A stretch of DNA of 64,000 nucleotides from an uncultured Collinsella sp. (GCA_902464495.1 CABQJK010000006.1:22809-86808); one strand, 5' to 3'; positions 15,903 to 24,044 are shown, counted from the stretch's first letter. Numbers and translations: made by a program. The notes: a model not told the origin generated them from the sequence alone.

Positions 15903-16595
15903 ATGGAACAGCACCAGCATTATCAGAGTCTGCAAGACCAGGCATACAACGCATTGCGCTCCAAGATCATTTATGCCGAGCTCAAGCCCGGTACGCGCCT
16001 TTCGGCGATTGGTCTGGAAAAGGAGACGGGAATCGGGCGCACGCCCATTCGCGAGTCTTTTGTGCGCCTGCGTGAGCAGGAGCTGGTGGAAACTCGTCCC
16101 AAAAGCGGCACCTATGTCTCAAAAATCAGCATGGAGCGCGCCGAGAACGCTTGTTTCTTGCGCGAGAAACTCGAAAGAAGCGTACTCATTAAATGCTGCT
16201 CTGCCGCCACGCCCGAGCAAAAGCATCGGCTCGAGCAGATTCTTGCCGAGTCCGAGTCGCTCGACCATAGCGAGACGCGTCGCTTTTTCGACCTGGACAA
16301 CCTGTTCCATGAGACATGTTTTGAGATTGCCGGCCGTCACATGCTGTGGGATTGGATGAAGAGCGTCAACACGCATTTTGAGCGATACAACTGGTTGCGT
16401 ATGGTGTCGCAGGATCTGGATTGGGAACCGATTCGTCGACAGCACCGCCGGATTCTCGAGGCCATTAAGAAGGGCGATACCGACACGGCGAGCTATCTGG
16501 CAGAGACGCATTTGCATCTAATGCCCGAGGAGCAGGGTCCGGTTATCGCCTTGCATCCCGACTATTTTGAGCTGTCCAAAGACTTGGCCATCTAA
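15903..16595 (+). CDS. GntR-family (FadR/FCD) transcriptional regulator
   Basis: A 230-residue GntR protein: the winged helix at residues 7-75 includes KPGTRLSAIGLEKETGIGRT followed by PIRESFVRL, then an FCD ligand domain (DLDNLFHETCFEIAG, QHRRILEAI, ETHLHLM). The histidines and Asp expected for metal-assisted acid binding are present. It stands alone between repeats and converges on eda. A role in the neighbouring sugar-acid genes is likely but not shown. ATG 15903 is preferred because GAGGG precedes it; ATG 15870 has no ribosome site. Confidence 0.82.
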   Translation: MEQHQHYQSLQDQAYNALRSKIIYAELKPGTRLSAIGLEKETGIGRTPIRESFVRLREQELVETRPKSGTYVSKISMERAENACFLREKLERSVLIKCCSAATPEQKHRLEQILAESESLDHSETRRFFDLDNLFHETCFEIAGRHMLWDWMKSVNTHFERYNWLRMVSQDLDWEPIRRQHRRILEAIKKGDTDTASYLAETHLHLMPEEQGPVIALHPDYFELSKDLAI

Positions 16596-16610
16596 TCCGT
16601 CCCCCTAATT

Positions 16611-16676
16611 AGTTGCGGTGAAATAAGGATTGTTTTGCGGCTCTGACGGCGTAAACAGTCCCTATTTCACCGCAAG
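16611..16676. repeat. REP-like inverted repeat, family 1, copy 3
   Basis: AGTTGCGGTGAAATAAGG ... CCCTATTTCACCGCAAG, directly after the GntR stop, in the position of a terminator. Confidence 0.8.
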
Positions 16677-16702
16677 TGCTGGGACGCATCGGGGCATGAA
16701 AA

Positions 16703-16769
16703 AGCTGCGGCGCCGCTTGGAGGAAAAGACCGGAAGCAAGGGCCCATTCCTCCAGACGGCGCCGCAGCT
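16703..16769. terminator. Long GC-rich hairpin, probable bidirectional terminator
   Basis: AGCTGCGGCGCCG / CGGCGCCGCAGCT with further pairing (GGAGGAA/TTCCTCC) above it, followed by GTTTT on the right and preceded by AAAA on the left. Confidence 0.7.
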
Positions 16770-16817
16770 GTTTTGGTGGACTGGATTATGTTGAGTCGGC
16801 TGATTGGCCGGGAAAGC

Positions 16818-16918
16818 AAAGCGGCTCGGGGGCGTGTCGCTTCCGTCACGTTCTATCAGCATACAAGACGGTTTCGGTTCTTGTCCGTGACGGAAACGGC
16901 GCGCTTCCGAGCCGCTTT
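16818..16918. repeat. Large inverted repeat between the GntR gene and eda
   Basis: AAAGCGGCTCGG / CCGAGCCGCTTT arms enclose a second stem (CCGTCACG/CGTGACGG). Non-coding and of unknown role; it is followed by the eda terminator. Confidence 0.6.
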
Positions 16919-16926
16919 AAAAGAAA

Positions 16927-16952
16927 GGGGGCGAGGTCTAGGACACGCCCCC
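16927..16952 (-). terminator. Terminator of eda
   Basis: GGGGGCG/CGCCCCC stem just past the eda stop on the minus strand, followed by CTTTCTTTT. Confidence 0.75.
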
Positions 16953-16973
16953 TTTCACGATAGAGAGCTAAAC

Positions 16974-17615
16974 CTAGCCGCGGACCTTCTTGACGACGTC
17001 CATGGCCTCGCGGGCGATCTGCTCGACCTTGGAGAAGTCGCCGTCGGCGAACAGGGCCGGCTTGACCATCCAGGTGCCACCACAGGCGATGATGGCGGAG
17101 GAGCTCAGGTACTCCTCGACGTTGGCGGTGCTCACGCCGCCGGTGGGCATAAAGCGATGGCCGACAAACGGAGCGGCGAGGGCCTTGATGGTGTTCAGGC
17201 CACCATACTGAGCCGCGGGGAAGAACTTGGTGACCTTGAGGCCCAGGTTCTCGGCGGCGGTGACCTCGGAGGGGGTCACGGTGCCAGGAAGGACGGGCAG
17301 GTCGATGTCGATGCAGTGCTTCACGACGTCCTCGTTGTAACCCGGCGAGACGATGAACTTGGCACCGGCGGCACGGGCCTGCTCAACCTGCTCGACGGTC
17401 AGGACAGTGCCGGCGCCGACGCACATCTCGGGCTCGGCCTCGGCCATAGCGGCGATGCACTCGGCGGCGCAGGCAGTGCGGAAGGTGACCTCGGCGGACT
17501 TCATGCCGGCTGCCATAAGGGCATGGGCGAGCGGTGCGGCGTCCTCGACCTTGTCGAGCACGACGACCGGCACGATGCCCAGGGATTCAAGCGTGGTGTA
17601 GAACTGATCGAACAT
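16974..17615 (-). CDS. eda: KDPG/KHG aldolase
   Basis: A 213-residue class I aldolase. The Schiff-base Lys lies in KVTKFFPAAQYGG, the catalytic Glu in AEVTFRT, and phosphate-binding glycines in FMPTGGVS and CGGTWM. It splits 2-keto-3-deoxy-6-phosphogluconate into pyruvate and glyceraldehyde-3-phosphate, the last step for both the uronate and aldonate branches encoded to the left. It lies downstream of kdgK on the same strand, but the 255-bp gap holds a structured leader motif, so it may be controlled separately. The start at 17615 has GAAAGGAAC in front. Confidence 0.92.
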   Translation of the reverse strand: MFDQFYTTLESLGIVPVVVLDKVEDAAPLAHALMAAGMKSAEVTFRTACAAECIAAMAEAEPEMCVGAGTVLTVEQVEQARAAGAKFIVSPGYNEDVVKHCIDIDLPVLPGTVTPSEVTAAENLGLKVTKFFPAAQYGGLNTIKALAAPFVGHRFMPTGGVSTANVEEYLSSSAIIACGGTWMVKPALFADGDFSKVEQIAREAMDVVKKVRG

Positions 17616-17664
17616 AGTGTTCCTTTCGATGTGAGGCGCGCACGGGCGCGTGATTGCCAAAGAA

Positions 17665-17794
17665 GATTGGCCATGAGCCGGTTCCGGATTGGTTATCGGA
17701 GGCACTGCTTGGGTCACAAGCAATTCCAAAACCGGCTACGCGACCAGTCGTGTAGGAAATGCCAGACAAAACCGGAATGGGACTGGTGGTTTTG
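17665..17794 (-). ncRNA. Candidate structured leader RNA (riboswitch-like), copy B
   Basis: Read on the minus strand. A hairpin CAAAACC/GGTTTTG-type stem (17788-17794 and 17767-17773) has the conserved loop AGTCCCATTCC. Then follow P1 GACTGGTC/GGCCAATC, P2 with 13-nt arms (17725-17737 and 17676-17688), P3 TGCTTG/CAAGCA, and the block GTGCCTCCGATAACC. Relative to copy A the stems have changed while staying paired, and the loop blocks are identical. It lies 50 nt upstream of the eda start. Confidence 0.68.
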
Positions 17795-17813
17795 CCCGAC
17801 CGGAGGAATCGGG

Positions 17814-17856
17814 GAGCGGGCCGCAGAGGTATGGGTATGGGAAACTGCAACCCGCG
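17814..17856 (-). terminator. Hairpin after kdgK
   Basis: On the minus strand GCGGGTTGCAG / CTGCGGCCCGC forms a stem with a bulge right after the kdgK stop. Without a U-run it may only partly stop transcription before the eda leader. Confidence 0.5.
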
Positions 17857-17870
17857 GAATGGGGAACGAA

Positions 17871-18905
17871 TTAACGGGCGACGCGGGTGCCACCGTCGGC
17901 GGCGTTGGCCACGGCGGCGATCTCGTCGGCGGTCACCAGGTTGGAATCGCCCTTGATGGTGAGCTTGAGAATCGAGGCCGCGATGGCGTAGTTGACGGCG
18001 TCCTGGGGGTCGAAGTCGTTGATGAGGGCATGGACGAGGCCGGCGTTGAAAGCGTCGCCGGCGGCAACGCCCTCGAGCACGTGCACGTCGTGAGCAGGGG
18101 AGAACCAGTGCTCACCGCTCTCGGCGTCATAGAGCATGCCCATCCAGATGGAGCGCTCGACGCAGGAGATGTTGCGGACGACGGAGGCGACCTTCTTGCA
18201 GCCGTACTCAGCGCAGATCTGGCGGGCCATCTCGACGTAGGTGTCGCGCTCCTCGATGCCGTGGGCAAGGGAGCCGGAGACGCAGGTCATGCCGAGGCCG
18301 GCGGGTGCATCCTCGTCGTTGGCGATGCAGATGTCGACGAGCGGCAGGAGCTCCTTCATGGTTGCCTGCGACTTCTCGGGCGACCACATCTTGCCGCGGT
18401 AGTTAACGTCGCACACGGTGGTGATGCCCTTGGCGCGGCAAGCGGTGAGGGCATCCTTGCAGGCGGCGGCCATCTCGTCGGAGACGGCGGGCGTCACGCC
18501 AGAGAAGTAGAAGACGTCGATGCCCTTGAGGATCTCGTCCCAGTCAAAGACGTCGCGCTTGGCCATGTTGATGGCCGAGTACTTGCGGTCGTAGACGCAG
18601 CCGTTGCCGCGCTGCGAAGCGCCGACCTCAAACACATAGGAACCAAGACGATCGCCCTGACGCACGACGCGCGTGGTGTCGACGTCGTAGACCTTCAGCG
18701 AGCGCAGAGCGCACTCGCCCAGACGGTTGGCCGGGACAACGGAGACGTAAGCGGCCTTGTCGCCCTGGTAGGCGAGGGAAAGAGCGGTGTTGGCCTCGGC
18801 GCCGCCGTAGCGAACGTCAAACTCGGTTGCCTGCTCAATACGCAGATGGTCTTTGGGCGAGAGCCTCATCATGATCTCGCCGAAGGTAAGAACCGTTTTA
18901 CCCAT
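17871..18905 (-). CDS. kdgK: 2-keto-3-deoxygluconate kinase (PfkB family)
   Basis: A 344-residue PfkB-family sugar kinase. The N-terminal FGEIMMRLSP and RYGGAEANTALSLA blocks, DVNYRGKMW, and the C-terminal GVAAGDAFNAGL anion-hole motif with the catalytic Asp all fit KDG kinases. It phosphorylates 2-keto-3-deoxygluconate to KDPG, which the next gene, eda, cleaves. The start at 18905 has AAGGAG upstream. Its promoter has LacI-type operators and the leader holds a long conserved hairpin; a LacI-family regulator gene is divergent. Substrate choice rests on context and family motifs. Confidence 0.88.
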   Translation of the reverse strand: MGKTVLTFGEIMMRLSPKDHLRIEQATEFDVRYGGAEANTALSLAYQGDKAAYVSVVPANRLGECALRSLKVYDVDTTRVVRQGDRLGSYVFEVGASQRGNGCVYDRKYSAINMAKRDVFDWDEILKGIDVFYFSGVTPAVSDEMAAACKDALTACRAKGITTVCDVNYRGKMWSPEKSQATMKELLPLVDICIANDEDAPAGLGMTCVSGSLAHGIEERDTYVEMARQICAEYGCKKVASVVRNISCVERSIWMGMLYDAESGEHWFSPAHDVHVLEGVAAGDAFNAGLVHALINDFDPQDAVNYAIAASILKLTIKGDSNLVTADEIAAVANAADGGTRVAR

Positions 18906-18948
18906 GGTCGCGTAGCTCCTTCTTGTCTGTGCGTACACCTTTGCTATG

Positions 18949-19006
18949 GCGTTGGCACGGAGGTGCCAAGACGGTAGGGTGCATCTTTGCACCTCCGTGC
19001 CAACGC
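18949..19006 (-). ncRNA. Conserved leader hairpin with GCACCCTACC loop, copy B
   Basis: A perfect 18-bp stem (18949-18966 with 18989-19006) on the minus strand. Its top reads AAGATGCACCCTACCGTCTT, nearly the same as the copy at 14695-14744, while the stem sequence differs. It lies between the kdgK promoter/operator and the kdgK ribosome site. Confidence 0.68.
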
Positions 19007-19010
19007 TTAC

Positions 19011-19075
19011 CGAAATCGGTTTACGAAATCGGTTTCGTTTCGAGTTGTAGTATACTCACCTACAGCGTTTTGCAA
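19011..19075. promoter_or_regulatory. Divergent kdgK / lacI-type promoter with tandem operators
   Basis: Two overlapping operators, CGAAATCGGTTTACG (19011-19025) and ACGAAATCGGTTTCGT (19023-19038), follow a minus-strand promoter TTGCAA-N15-TATACT (19070-19075, 19049-19054). The palindromic AGTATACT also offers a -10 for the plus-strand regulator gene. Confidence 0.75.
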
Positions 19076-19140
19076 GCGAGATTTTTAAAAAAATGCCTAA
19101 AATGGCTAAGATTGCCGACACATGGGAAACGGGGTGCGCC

Positions 19141-20163
19141 ATGGCGCAGATGAGAATCAAAGACATTGCCGCCGAGGCGGGCGTGAGCCCGGCCACCGTT
19201 TCGCGCTACCTCAACAACCGTCCCGGGCAGATGACCGAGGAGACCCGTGCCCGCATCGCCGAGGTCATCGAGCGCACGGGCTATCGTCCCCGTGCCGCCG
19301 CGCGCAACCTGCGCAGTTCGCGTACCAACCTCATCGGCGTGATTCTGGCCGACATCGCCAACCCGTTCTCGAGCGCCATGCTCGAGGGCCTTTCCGCCAG
19401 CGCCGCCGCGCGCGGCTGCTCGCTTATGACGGCCATCAGCGGCAACGACTCCGCCAAGGAGGCCGAGTCGCTCACCAGACTTATCGATGCGGGCGTGGAT
19501 GGCTTGGTCGTTAACACCTGCGGCGGCAACGACGCAGCGATCGCCGCGGCTGCGGGACGCCTGCCGGTCGTGCTGCTCGACCGCGATGTTGCCGACGGCG
19601 GTGTCGATCTGGTGACGTCTAACAACCGCGAGCTCGTCGCCGGCCTGGTCGACGCCCTGGCTGCCGCGGGCAGCGAGCGCCTGTGCCTGCTCACCGAGGC
19701 AAGCGACGACAGCCCCGTCCGCCGCGAGCGCGCCGAGGCCTTTACTAGCGAGCTCTCGCGCCGCGGTCTTGCCGGCGAGGTTGTCACCCTGGCCGACGGT
19801 GGCGCCGAGGGCATTAGTCGCCTGGACGAGACCATCCGCGATTTCGCAGGTAAAAAGCTCGGCCTTATCGCCGTCAACGGCTTGGTCTTCTTGCGCCTGA
19901 CCGAGGCGCTGGCCCAGCTTGGCCCCTCGCTGCCGGCTGGTCTTAAGATCGCGACGTTCGACGACTACCCTTGGAACCACGTGCTCTTTGGCGGCGTGAC
20001 TACAGCCGCGCAGGACACCTTGGCGATTGCCGAGCGCGTTGTCGAGCGCCTATCCGAGCGCATCGACGTCGTCACCACCACGGTAGGCGAGGCCGCAAGG
20101 CTCGCGCCCAAGCACATCGAGATCCCCGGCCACATCGAGTCCCGCGCCTCCACTTCGCGCTAA
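19141..20163 (+). CDS. LacI-family transcriptional regulator
   Basis: A 340-residue LacI/GalR protein. The N-terminal HTH is IKDIAAEAGVSPATVSRYLN, with a hinge helix near AAARNLRSS and a periplasmic-binding-like effector domain (LIGVILADIANPFSS, GLVVNTCGG, IATFDDYPWN). It is divergent from kdgK, with LacI-type operators between, so it most likely represses kdgK-eda and itself in response to a keto-deoxy sugar acid. The same operator recurs before the YczE-like and HIT genes. ATG 19141 is used; 19150 is an alternative, and 19093 lacks a ribosome site. Confidence 0.87.
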   Translation: MAQMRIKDIAAEAGVSPATVSRYLNNRPGQMTEETRARIAEVIERTGYRPRAAARNLRSSRTNLIGVILADIANPFSSAMLEGLSASAAARGCSLMTAISGNDSAKEAESLTRLIDAGVDGLVVNTCGGNDAAIAAAAGRLPVVLLDRDVADGGVDLVTSNNRELVAGLVDALAAAGSERLCLLTEASDDSPVRRERAEAFTSELSRRGLAGEVVTLADGGAEGISRLDETIRDFAGKKLGLIAVNGLVFLRLTEALAQLGPSLPAGLKIATFDDYPWNHVLFGGVTTAAQDTLAIAERVVERLSERIDVVTTTVGEAARLAPKHIEIPGHIESRASTSR

Positions 20164-20217
20164 GCCACCGACCTGCACTCACCCGCCCTCGCACGTTTTT
20201 TGAGCGCCTGACACGCT

Positions 20218-20233
20218 TTAACCCTGCGGAAAC
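20218..20233 (+). promoter_or_regulatory. Possible GlnR box upstream of glnA
   Basis: TTAAC-N6-GAAAC matches the actinobacterial GlnR half-site pattern gTnAc-N6-GaAAc in nine of ten positions and lies 66 bp before the glnA start. A GlnR-like gene follows glnA. Confidence 0.5.
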
Positions 20234-20298
20234 ATTTTTCTGCGATAGTATCTGCGATATAGAACAGTCGAAACCCGCCCGAAAGAAAGGGGAGCGAC

Positions 20299-21636
20299 AT
20301 GAACCAGCAGAACATCGATTACGTACTCCGCTCTGTAGAGCAGCGTGACATCCGCTTTGTGCGTCTGTGGTTTGTCGACATTCTCGGTCGCCTCAAGAAT
20401 TTTGCCATCAGCCCCGAGGACCTCGAGGTCGCTTTTGAGGAGGGCATTGGCTTTGACGGCTCGGCCATCGAGGGCTTTGCCACGCCCGAGGAAGCCGATA
20501 TGCTCGCGTTCCCCGACGCCTCGACCTTCCAGATTCTGCCGTGGCGCCCGAGCCACAACGGCGTCGCCCGCGTGTTCTGCGATGTGTGCACTCCCGATCG
20601 CAAGCCGTTTGCCGGCGACCCGCGCGATGCCCTGCGCCGCATGTTCCGCAAGGCCGAGAAGGCTGGCTATCTGCTCAACGTGGGTGCCGAGCTGGAGTAT
20701 TACTACTTCCCCGACGAGCACACGCCCGAGCCGCTCGACAACGTGGGCTACTTCGATCTTTCGGTGAGTGACGCAGCCCGCGACCTGCGCCGCAACACGG
20801 TCCTCACGCTCGAGAAGATGTCCGTGCCCGTGGAGTACACCTTCCACGCCGCCGGTCGCTCGCAGCACGGCATGAGCCTGCGCCACGCCGAGGCCCTGAG
20901 CATGTCCGATGCCATCACCACGGCCAAGCTCATCATTAAGCAGCAGGCCTACGAGAGCGGTTGCCACGCCTCCTTTATGCCCAAGCCGTTGGCGGGCGAG
21001 GATGGCAGCGCTATGTTCCTGTGCCAGTCGCTATTCGACCACGACGGCAACAACGTGTTTTGGGGCGAGGACGACGAGAAGTACCATCTCTCCGAAATCG
21101 CCAAGCACTATATGGCCGGCATTCTGGCGCATGCCCGCGAGATCAGCGCCATCACCAACCCCACGGTCAACTCGTACAAGCGCATCACCACGGGTGGCGA
21201 CTCCGTGCCGCAGTACGCCACGTGGGGCCTGCGCAACCGCGCGAGCATGGTCCGCATCCCGGTCTACAAGCCCGGCAAGCAGCTGTCCACGCGCATCGAG
21301 CTTCGCAGCCCCGACCCCATGGCCAACCCGTACCTGGTCAACGCCGTCACGCTGGCGGCTGGTCTGGACGGCATCGAGCGCAAGCTGGAACTCCCGCCCG
21401 AGGCCACGGCCGAGACGCTCAAGCTTACCGACCGTCAGATGGTCGAGGCCGGCTACGCGCCGCTGCCGCGCTCGCTCAAAGAGGCGCTCGACGTGTTTGA
21501 GGACTCGCAGTTTATGAAGGATGCCCTCGGCGAGCACATCCACAGCTTCTTCCTTAAAAAGAAGCGCGACGAGTGGCATAAGTTCGAGTCCACGATCACC
21601 GAGTGGGAAATCAAGCACTACCTGGCGAACTCCTAA
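20299..21636 (+). CDS. glnA: Glutamine synthetase type I
   Basis: A 445-residue GlnA that makes glutamine from glutamate, ammonia and ATP in the cytoplasm as a dodecamer. Family blocks are GFDGSAIEGFA, the ammonium-site segment NPTVNSYKRITTGG, and ELRSPDPMANPYL. Its length and the lack of the adenylylation Tyr loop (the stretch after LELPPEA shows no Leu-Tyr-Asp-Leu pattern) place it with the GSI-alpha form, so control by adenylyltransferase is unlikely. The start has GAAAGGGGAG upstream. A GlnR-like gene follows 50 bp downstream. Confidence 0.93.
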   Translation: MNQQNIDYVLRSVEQRDIRFVRLWFVDILGRLKNFAISPEDLEVAFEEGIGFDGSAIEGFATPEEADMLAFPDASTFQILPWRPSHNGVARVFCDVCTPDRKPFAGDPRDALRRMFRKAEKAGYLLNVGAELEYYYFPDEHTPEPLDNVGYFDLSVSDAARDLRRNTVLTLEKMSVPVEYTFHAAGRSQHGMSLRHAEALSMSDAITTAKLIIKQQAYESGCHASFMPKPLAGEDGSAMFLCQSLFDHDGNNVFWGEDDEKYHLSEIAKHYMAGILAHAREISAITNPTVNSYKRITTGGDSVPQYATWGLRNRASMVRIPVYKPGKQLSTRIELRSPDPMANPYLVNAVTLAAGLDGIERKLELPPEATAETLKLTDRQMVEAGYAPLPRSLKEALDVFEDSQFMKDALGEHIHSFFLKKKRDEWHKFESTITEWEIKHYLANS

Positions 21637-21686
21637 TCGCGCTGGCTTGTTCCAGTACGATTGAGCTCATTTCTTTGGAGGCCGAT

Positions 21687-22349
21687 ATGTCCGAAAAGAG
21701 TGCCCTGTTCATGGCGCGCACGACGCGCTTCCACGAGTTTGCCCGCAGCCTGACGACCACCCTGGGTGTCGAGGTGAGCCTGGCCACCCCCGATTCGCCG
21801 ACTGCGGCACACGACTTTGACCTGCTGATCCTCGATTCCGACGGCATCCGGAGCGACCGTATCGATCAGATTGCCAAGTGGCTTGACGATCGCGGCGGCG
21901 TTCCCATGCTGGTGATCGTCGACGACGAGGCGCTCGGCACCCTGCGCCTGCCGAATCACGCGCATGCCGACTTCGTGTGCCCCACGGCGGCGCCCAACGA
22001 GCTCAAGGCTCGTGCGCAGCGCCTGATGGGCGAGGAGGAGACCGTCACCGCCGATGACGTGCTCAACATCGATAACCTCGAGATCAACCTGGCTACCTAC
22101 CAGGTGACGCTCGATAACGAGCCCATCGACCTGACGCTGATGGAGTACTCGCTGCTGAGCTTTTTGGCGACGCATCCCAACCGTGCCTACAGCCGCGAGG
22201 TGCTGCTGCACCGCGTATGGGGCTTTGAGTACTGCGGCGGCACGCGCACCGTCGACGTGCACATCCGACGCATCCGCTCCAAGGTGGGCCCGCAGATCGC
22301 GGCGCACATCACCACCGTCCGCGGCGTGGGCTATCTGTTTAAGGACTAG
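21687..22349 (+). CDS. GlnR-like OmpR-family regulator
   Basis: A 220-residue protein with a degenerate receiver domain (residues 1-115; one Asp in LLILDSDG but poor conservation of the other phosphorylation residues) and a strong winged helix (LTLMEYSLLSFLATHPNRA, then VWGFEYCGGTRTVDVHIRR, ending VRGVGYLFKD). This layout and the GGTRTVDVH block match actinobacterial GlnR, an orphan response regulator of nitrogen genes. Its position after glnA and the GlnR-like box before glnA support the call. ATG 21687 has TTTGGAGG upstream. No sensor kinase is adjacent. It could be another OmpR-type orphan. Confidence 0.72.
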   Translation: MSEKSALFMARTTRFHEFARSLTTTLGVEVSLATPDSPTAAHDFDLLILDSDGIRSDRIDQIAKWLDDRGGVPMLVIVDDEALGTLRLPNHAHADFVCPTAAPNELKARAQRLMGEEETVTADDVLNIDNLEINLATYQVTLDNEPIDLTLMEYSLLSFLATHPNRAYSREVLLHRVWGFEYCGGTRTVDVHIRRIRSKVGPQIAAHITTVRGVGYLFKD

Positions 22350-22353
22350 ATTT

Positions 22354-22390
22354 CCACCACAAAGGGGACAGACACCTTTGTGGTGGTTTT
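22354..22390. repeat. Short inverted repeat, family 2, copy 1
   Basis: CCACCACAAAGG ... CCTTTGTGGTGG followed by TTTT, right after the GlnR-like stop. Other copies are at 37175, 38747, 39710 and 50161. It works as a plausible terminator. Confidence 0.8.
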
Positions 22391-22504
22391 GACGCAGGTG
22401 CGGGCTCCTTTCGAGTTTGCAGCAGAACTTAAGCCTTCCTAAAAGATTGCGTTCTCGTACACGTACGCCCGCATATTGGGGTACAACTCAACGTGAACAA
22501 TGAT

Positions 22505-22531
22505 GGCCCGCCACATGTTTGGCGGGCCTTT
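22505..22531 (+). terminator. Hairpin upstream of htrA
   Basis: GGCCCGCC / GGCGGGCC with an 8-nt loop followed by TTTGG. It lies 27 bp before the protease start, so it could be an attenuator or the end of an upstream transcript. Confidence 0.55.
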
Positions 22532-22557
22532 GGTTATTTGACGAAAGGATCGCAGCC

Positions 22558-24018
22558 ATGAGCGAGAACGATTCCCAGCGTCCCCAGGATGTTGGCAACG
22601 CCGGCGAGACTCAGCAGCAGCCGCGCGTGCAGGTGGAGTCGACGCCTGCCGACAGCAACATTCCCTACGTGCAAGCCTACGACACGCAGACCGGAAAGCC
22701 GCTGGGCGGTGCGCAGGTCGTGAACAAGCACACGGTGGTCAAGACCAAGACCAAAAAGCTGCCGATCTTTATTACGGCGCTTGCCGGCTGTGCCTGCGGC
22801 GCCCTGCTGGTCATTGCACTCATTATGAGCGGCACGCTCGATATCGGCGGTGGCAAGAATGCCGTGACGGCGGGTGCTTCGGGTTCATCGACGCAAAAGA
22901 TCACCATCGATTCCGAGGACACTACGCTGGCCGAGGCCGTTTCTGCCAAGGCCCTGCCCTCCGTGGTTTCCATTACCGCCACTTCGAGCGGCAGCCAGAA
23001 TGGCTCGCTTTCGCAGTCTGCCGACGAGTCGGACAACTCGGGCAGCGTCGGCTCGGGCGTTGTGCTCGATACCGAGGGCCACATCCTCACCAACAATCAT
23101 GTGGTCGATGGCTACGATCAGTACGTGGTTACCATGGACGACGGAACCACGTACGAGGCCGAGTTCGTGGGCAACGATGCCTCGAGCGACCTGGCCGTCA
23201 TCAAGCTCAAGGATGCCGATGCCTCCAAGCTCACGCCGATTGAGATCGGTGATTCCTCCAAGCTCAACGTGGGCGAGTGGGTCATGGCGATCGGCTCGCC
23301 CTTCGGCAACGAACAGTCTGTCTCCACCGGTATCGTCTCGGCGCTGTATCGCTCCACGGCCATGAGCTCTACCAGCGGCAACACCATCTATGCCAACATG
23401 ATCCAGACCGATGCCGCCATCAATCCGGGCAACTCCGGCGGCGCGCTCGTCAACGACAATGGCGAGCTTGTGGGTATCAACTCGCTTATCGAGAGCTACT
23501 CGGGCTCCAGCTCGGGCGTGGGTTTTGCCATTCCGGTTAACTACGCCAAGAACATTGCCGACCAGATCATCGACGGTAAGACGCCGGTGCATCCGTACAT
23601 GGGCGCTACGCTTTCGAGCGTCAATGCGCTTAACGCCCGCACCAACAAGTTGAGCACCGATAGCGGCGCGTATGTGGCGAGCGTCGTTGAGGACGGTCCC
23701 GCGGCCAAGGCCGGCATCCAGGAGGGCGACGTCATCACCAAGCTGGGCGACGACGAGATCACGAGCGCCGATGGCCTGATCATCGCGCTGCGCAGCCACG
23801 AGGTAGGCGAGAAGGTCGAGATCACGCTCATGCGCGGTAAGGACGAGAAGAAGGTCACGGTCGAGCTGGGTTCCGACGAGGAGCTGCAGAACCAGCAGCA
23901 GAACGACAGCGCGACCGACACCGGCAACGGCGGCATCACCGACGAGCAGCTGCGTCAGTACCTGGAGGAGCTGCTGGGCCAGCAGAGCCAGGGTCAAGGC
24001 TACGGTCAGGGTTTCTAA
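22558..24018 (+). CDS. HtrA/DegP-like membrane-anchored serine protease
   Basis: A 486-residue protein. A hydrophilic cytoplasmic head (1-67) is followed by one membrane helix (about 68-92), then an extracytoplasmic trypsin-like domain with the triad His in LTNNHVVDGY, Asp in SSDLAVIKL and Ser in NPGNSGGALV. One PDZ domain (about 340-430) and a Gln/Gly-rich tail follow. Such proteases deal with misfolded exported proteins and act in envelope stress. The start at 22558 has GAAAGGATC upstream. A strong terminator follows. Confidence 0.9.
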   Translation: MSENDSQRPQDVGNAGETQQQPRVQVESTPADSNIPYVQAYDTQTGKPLGGAQVVNKHTVVKTKTKKLPIFITALAGCACGALLVIALIMSGTLDIGGGKNAVTAGASGSSTQKITIDSEDTTLAEAVSAKALPSVVSITATSSGSQNGSLSQSADESDNSGSVGSGVVLDTEGHILTNNHVVDGYDQYVVTMDDGTTYEAEFVGNDASSDLAVIKLKDADASKLTPIEIGDSSKLNVGEWVMAIGSPFGNEQSVSTGIVSALYRSTAMSSTSGNTIYANMIQTDAAINPGNSGGALVNDNGELVGINSLIESYSGSSSGVGFAIPVNYAKNIADQIIDGKTPVHPYMGATLSSVNALNARTNKLSTDSGAYVASVVEDGPAAKAGIQEGDVITKLGDDEITSADGLIIALRSHEVGEKVEITLMRGKDEKKVTVELGSDEELQNQQQNDSATDTGNGGITDEQLRQYLEELLGQQSQGQGYGQGF

Positions 24019-24044
24019 CGAACCGTATCGCACATATCGAAGCC

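Noticed and set aside
16773..18977. A 734-codon open frame on the plus strand opposite eda and kdgK
   Set aside because: It is the antisense shadow of two clear minus-strand enzymes in high-G+C DNA. Its translation is low-complexity Gly/Val/Asp-rich with no known motif and no ribosome site.
20164..20298. Glutamine riboswitch (glnA motif) in the glnA leader
   Set aside because: I could not find the conserved pseudoknot or loop E-type core. The region reads better as a GlnR-regulated promoter.
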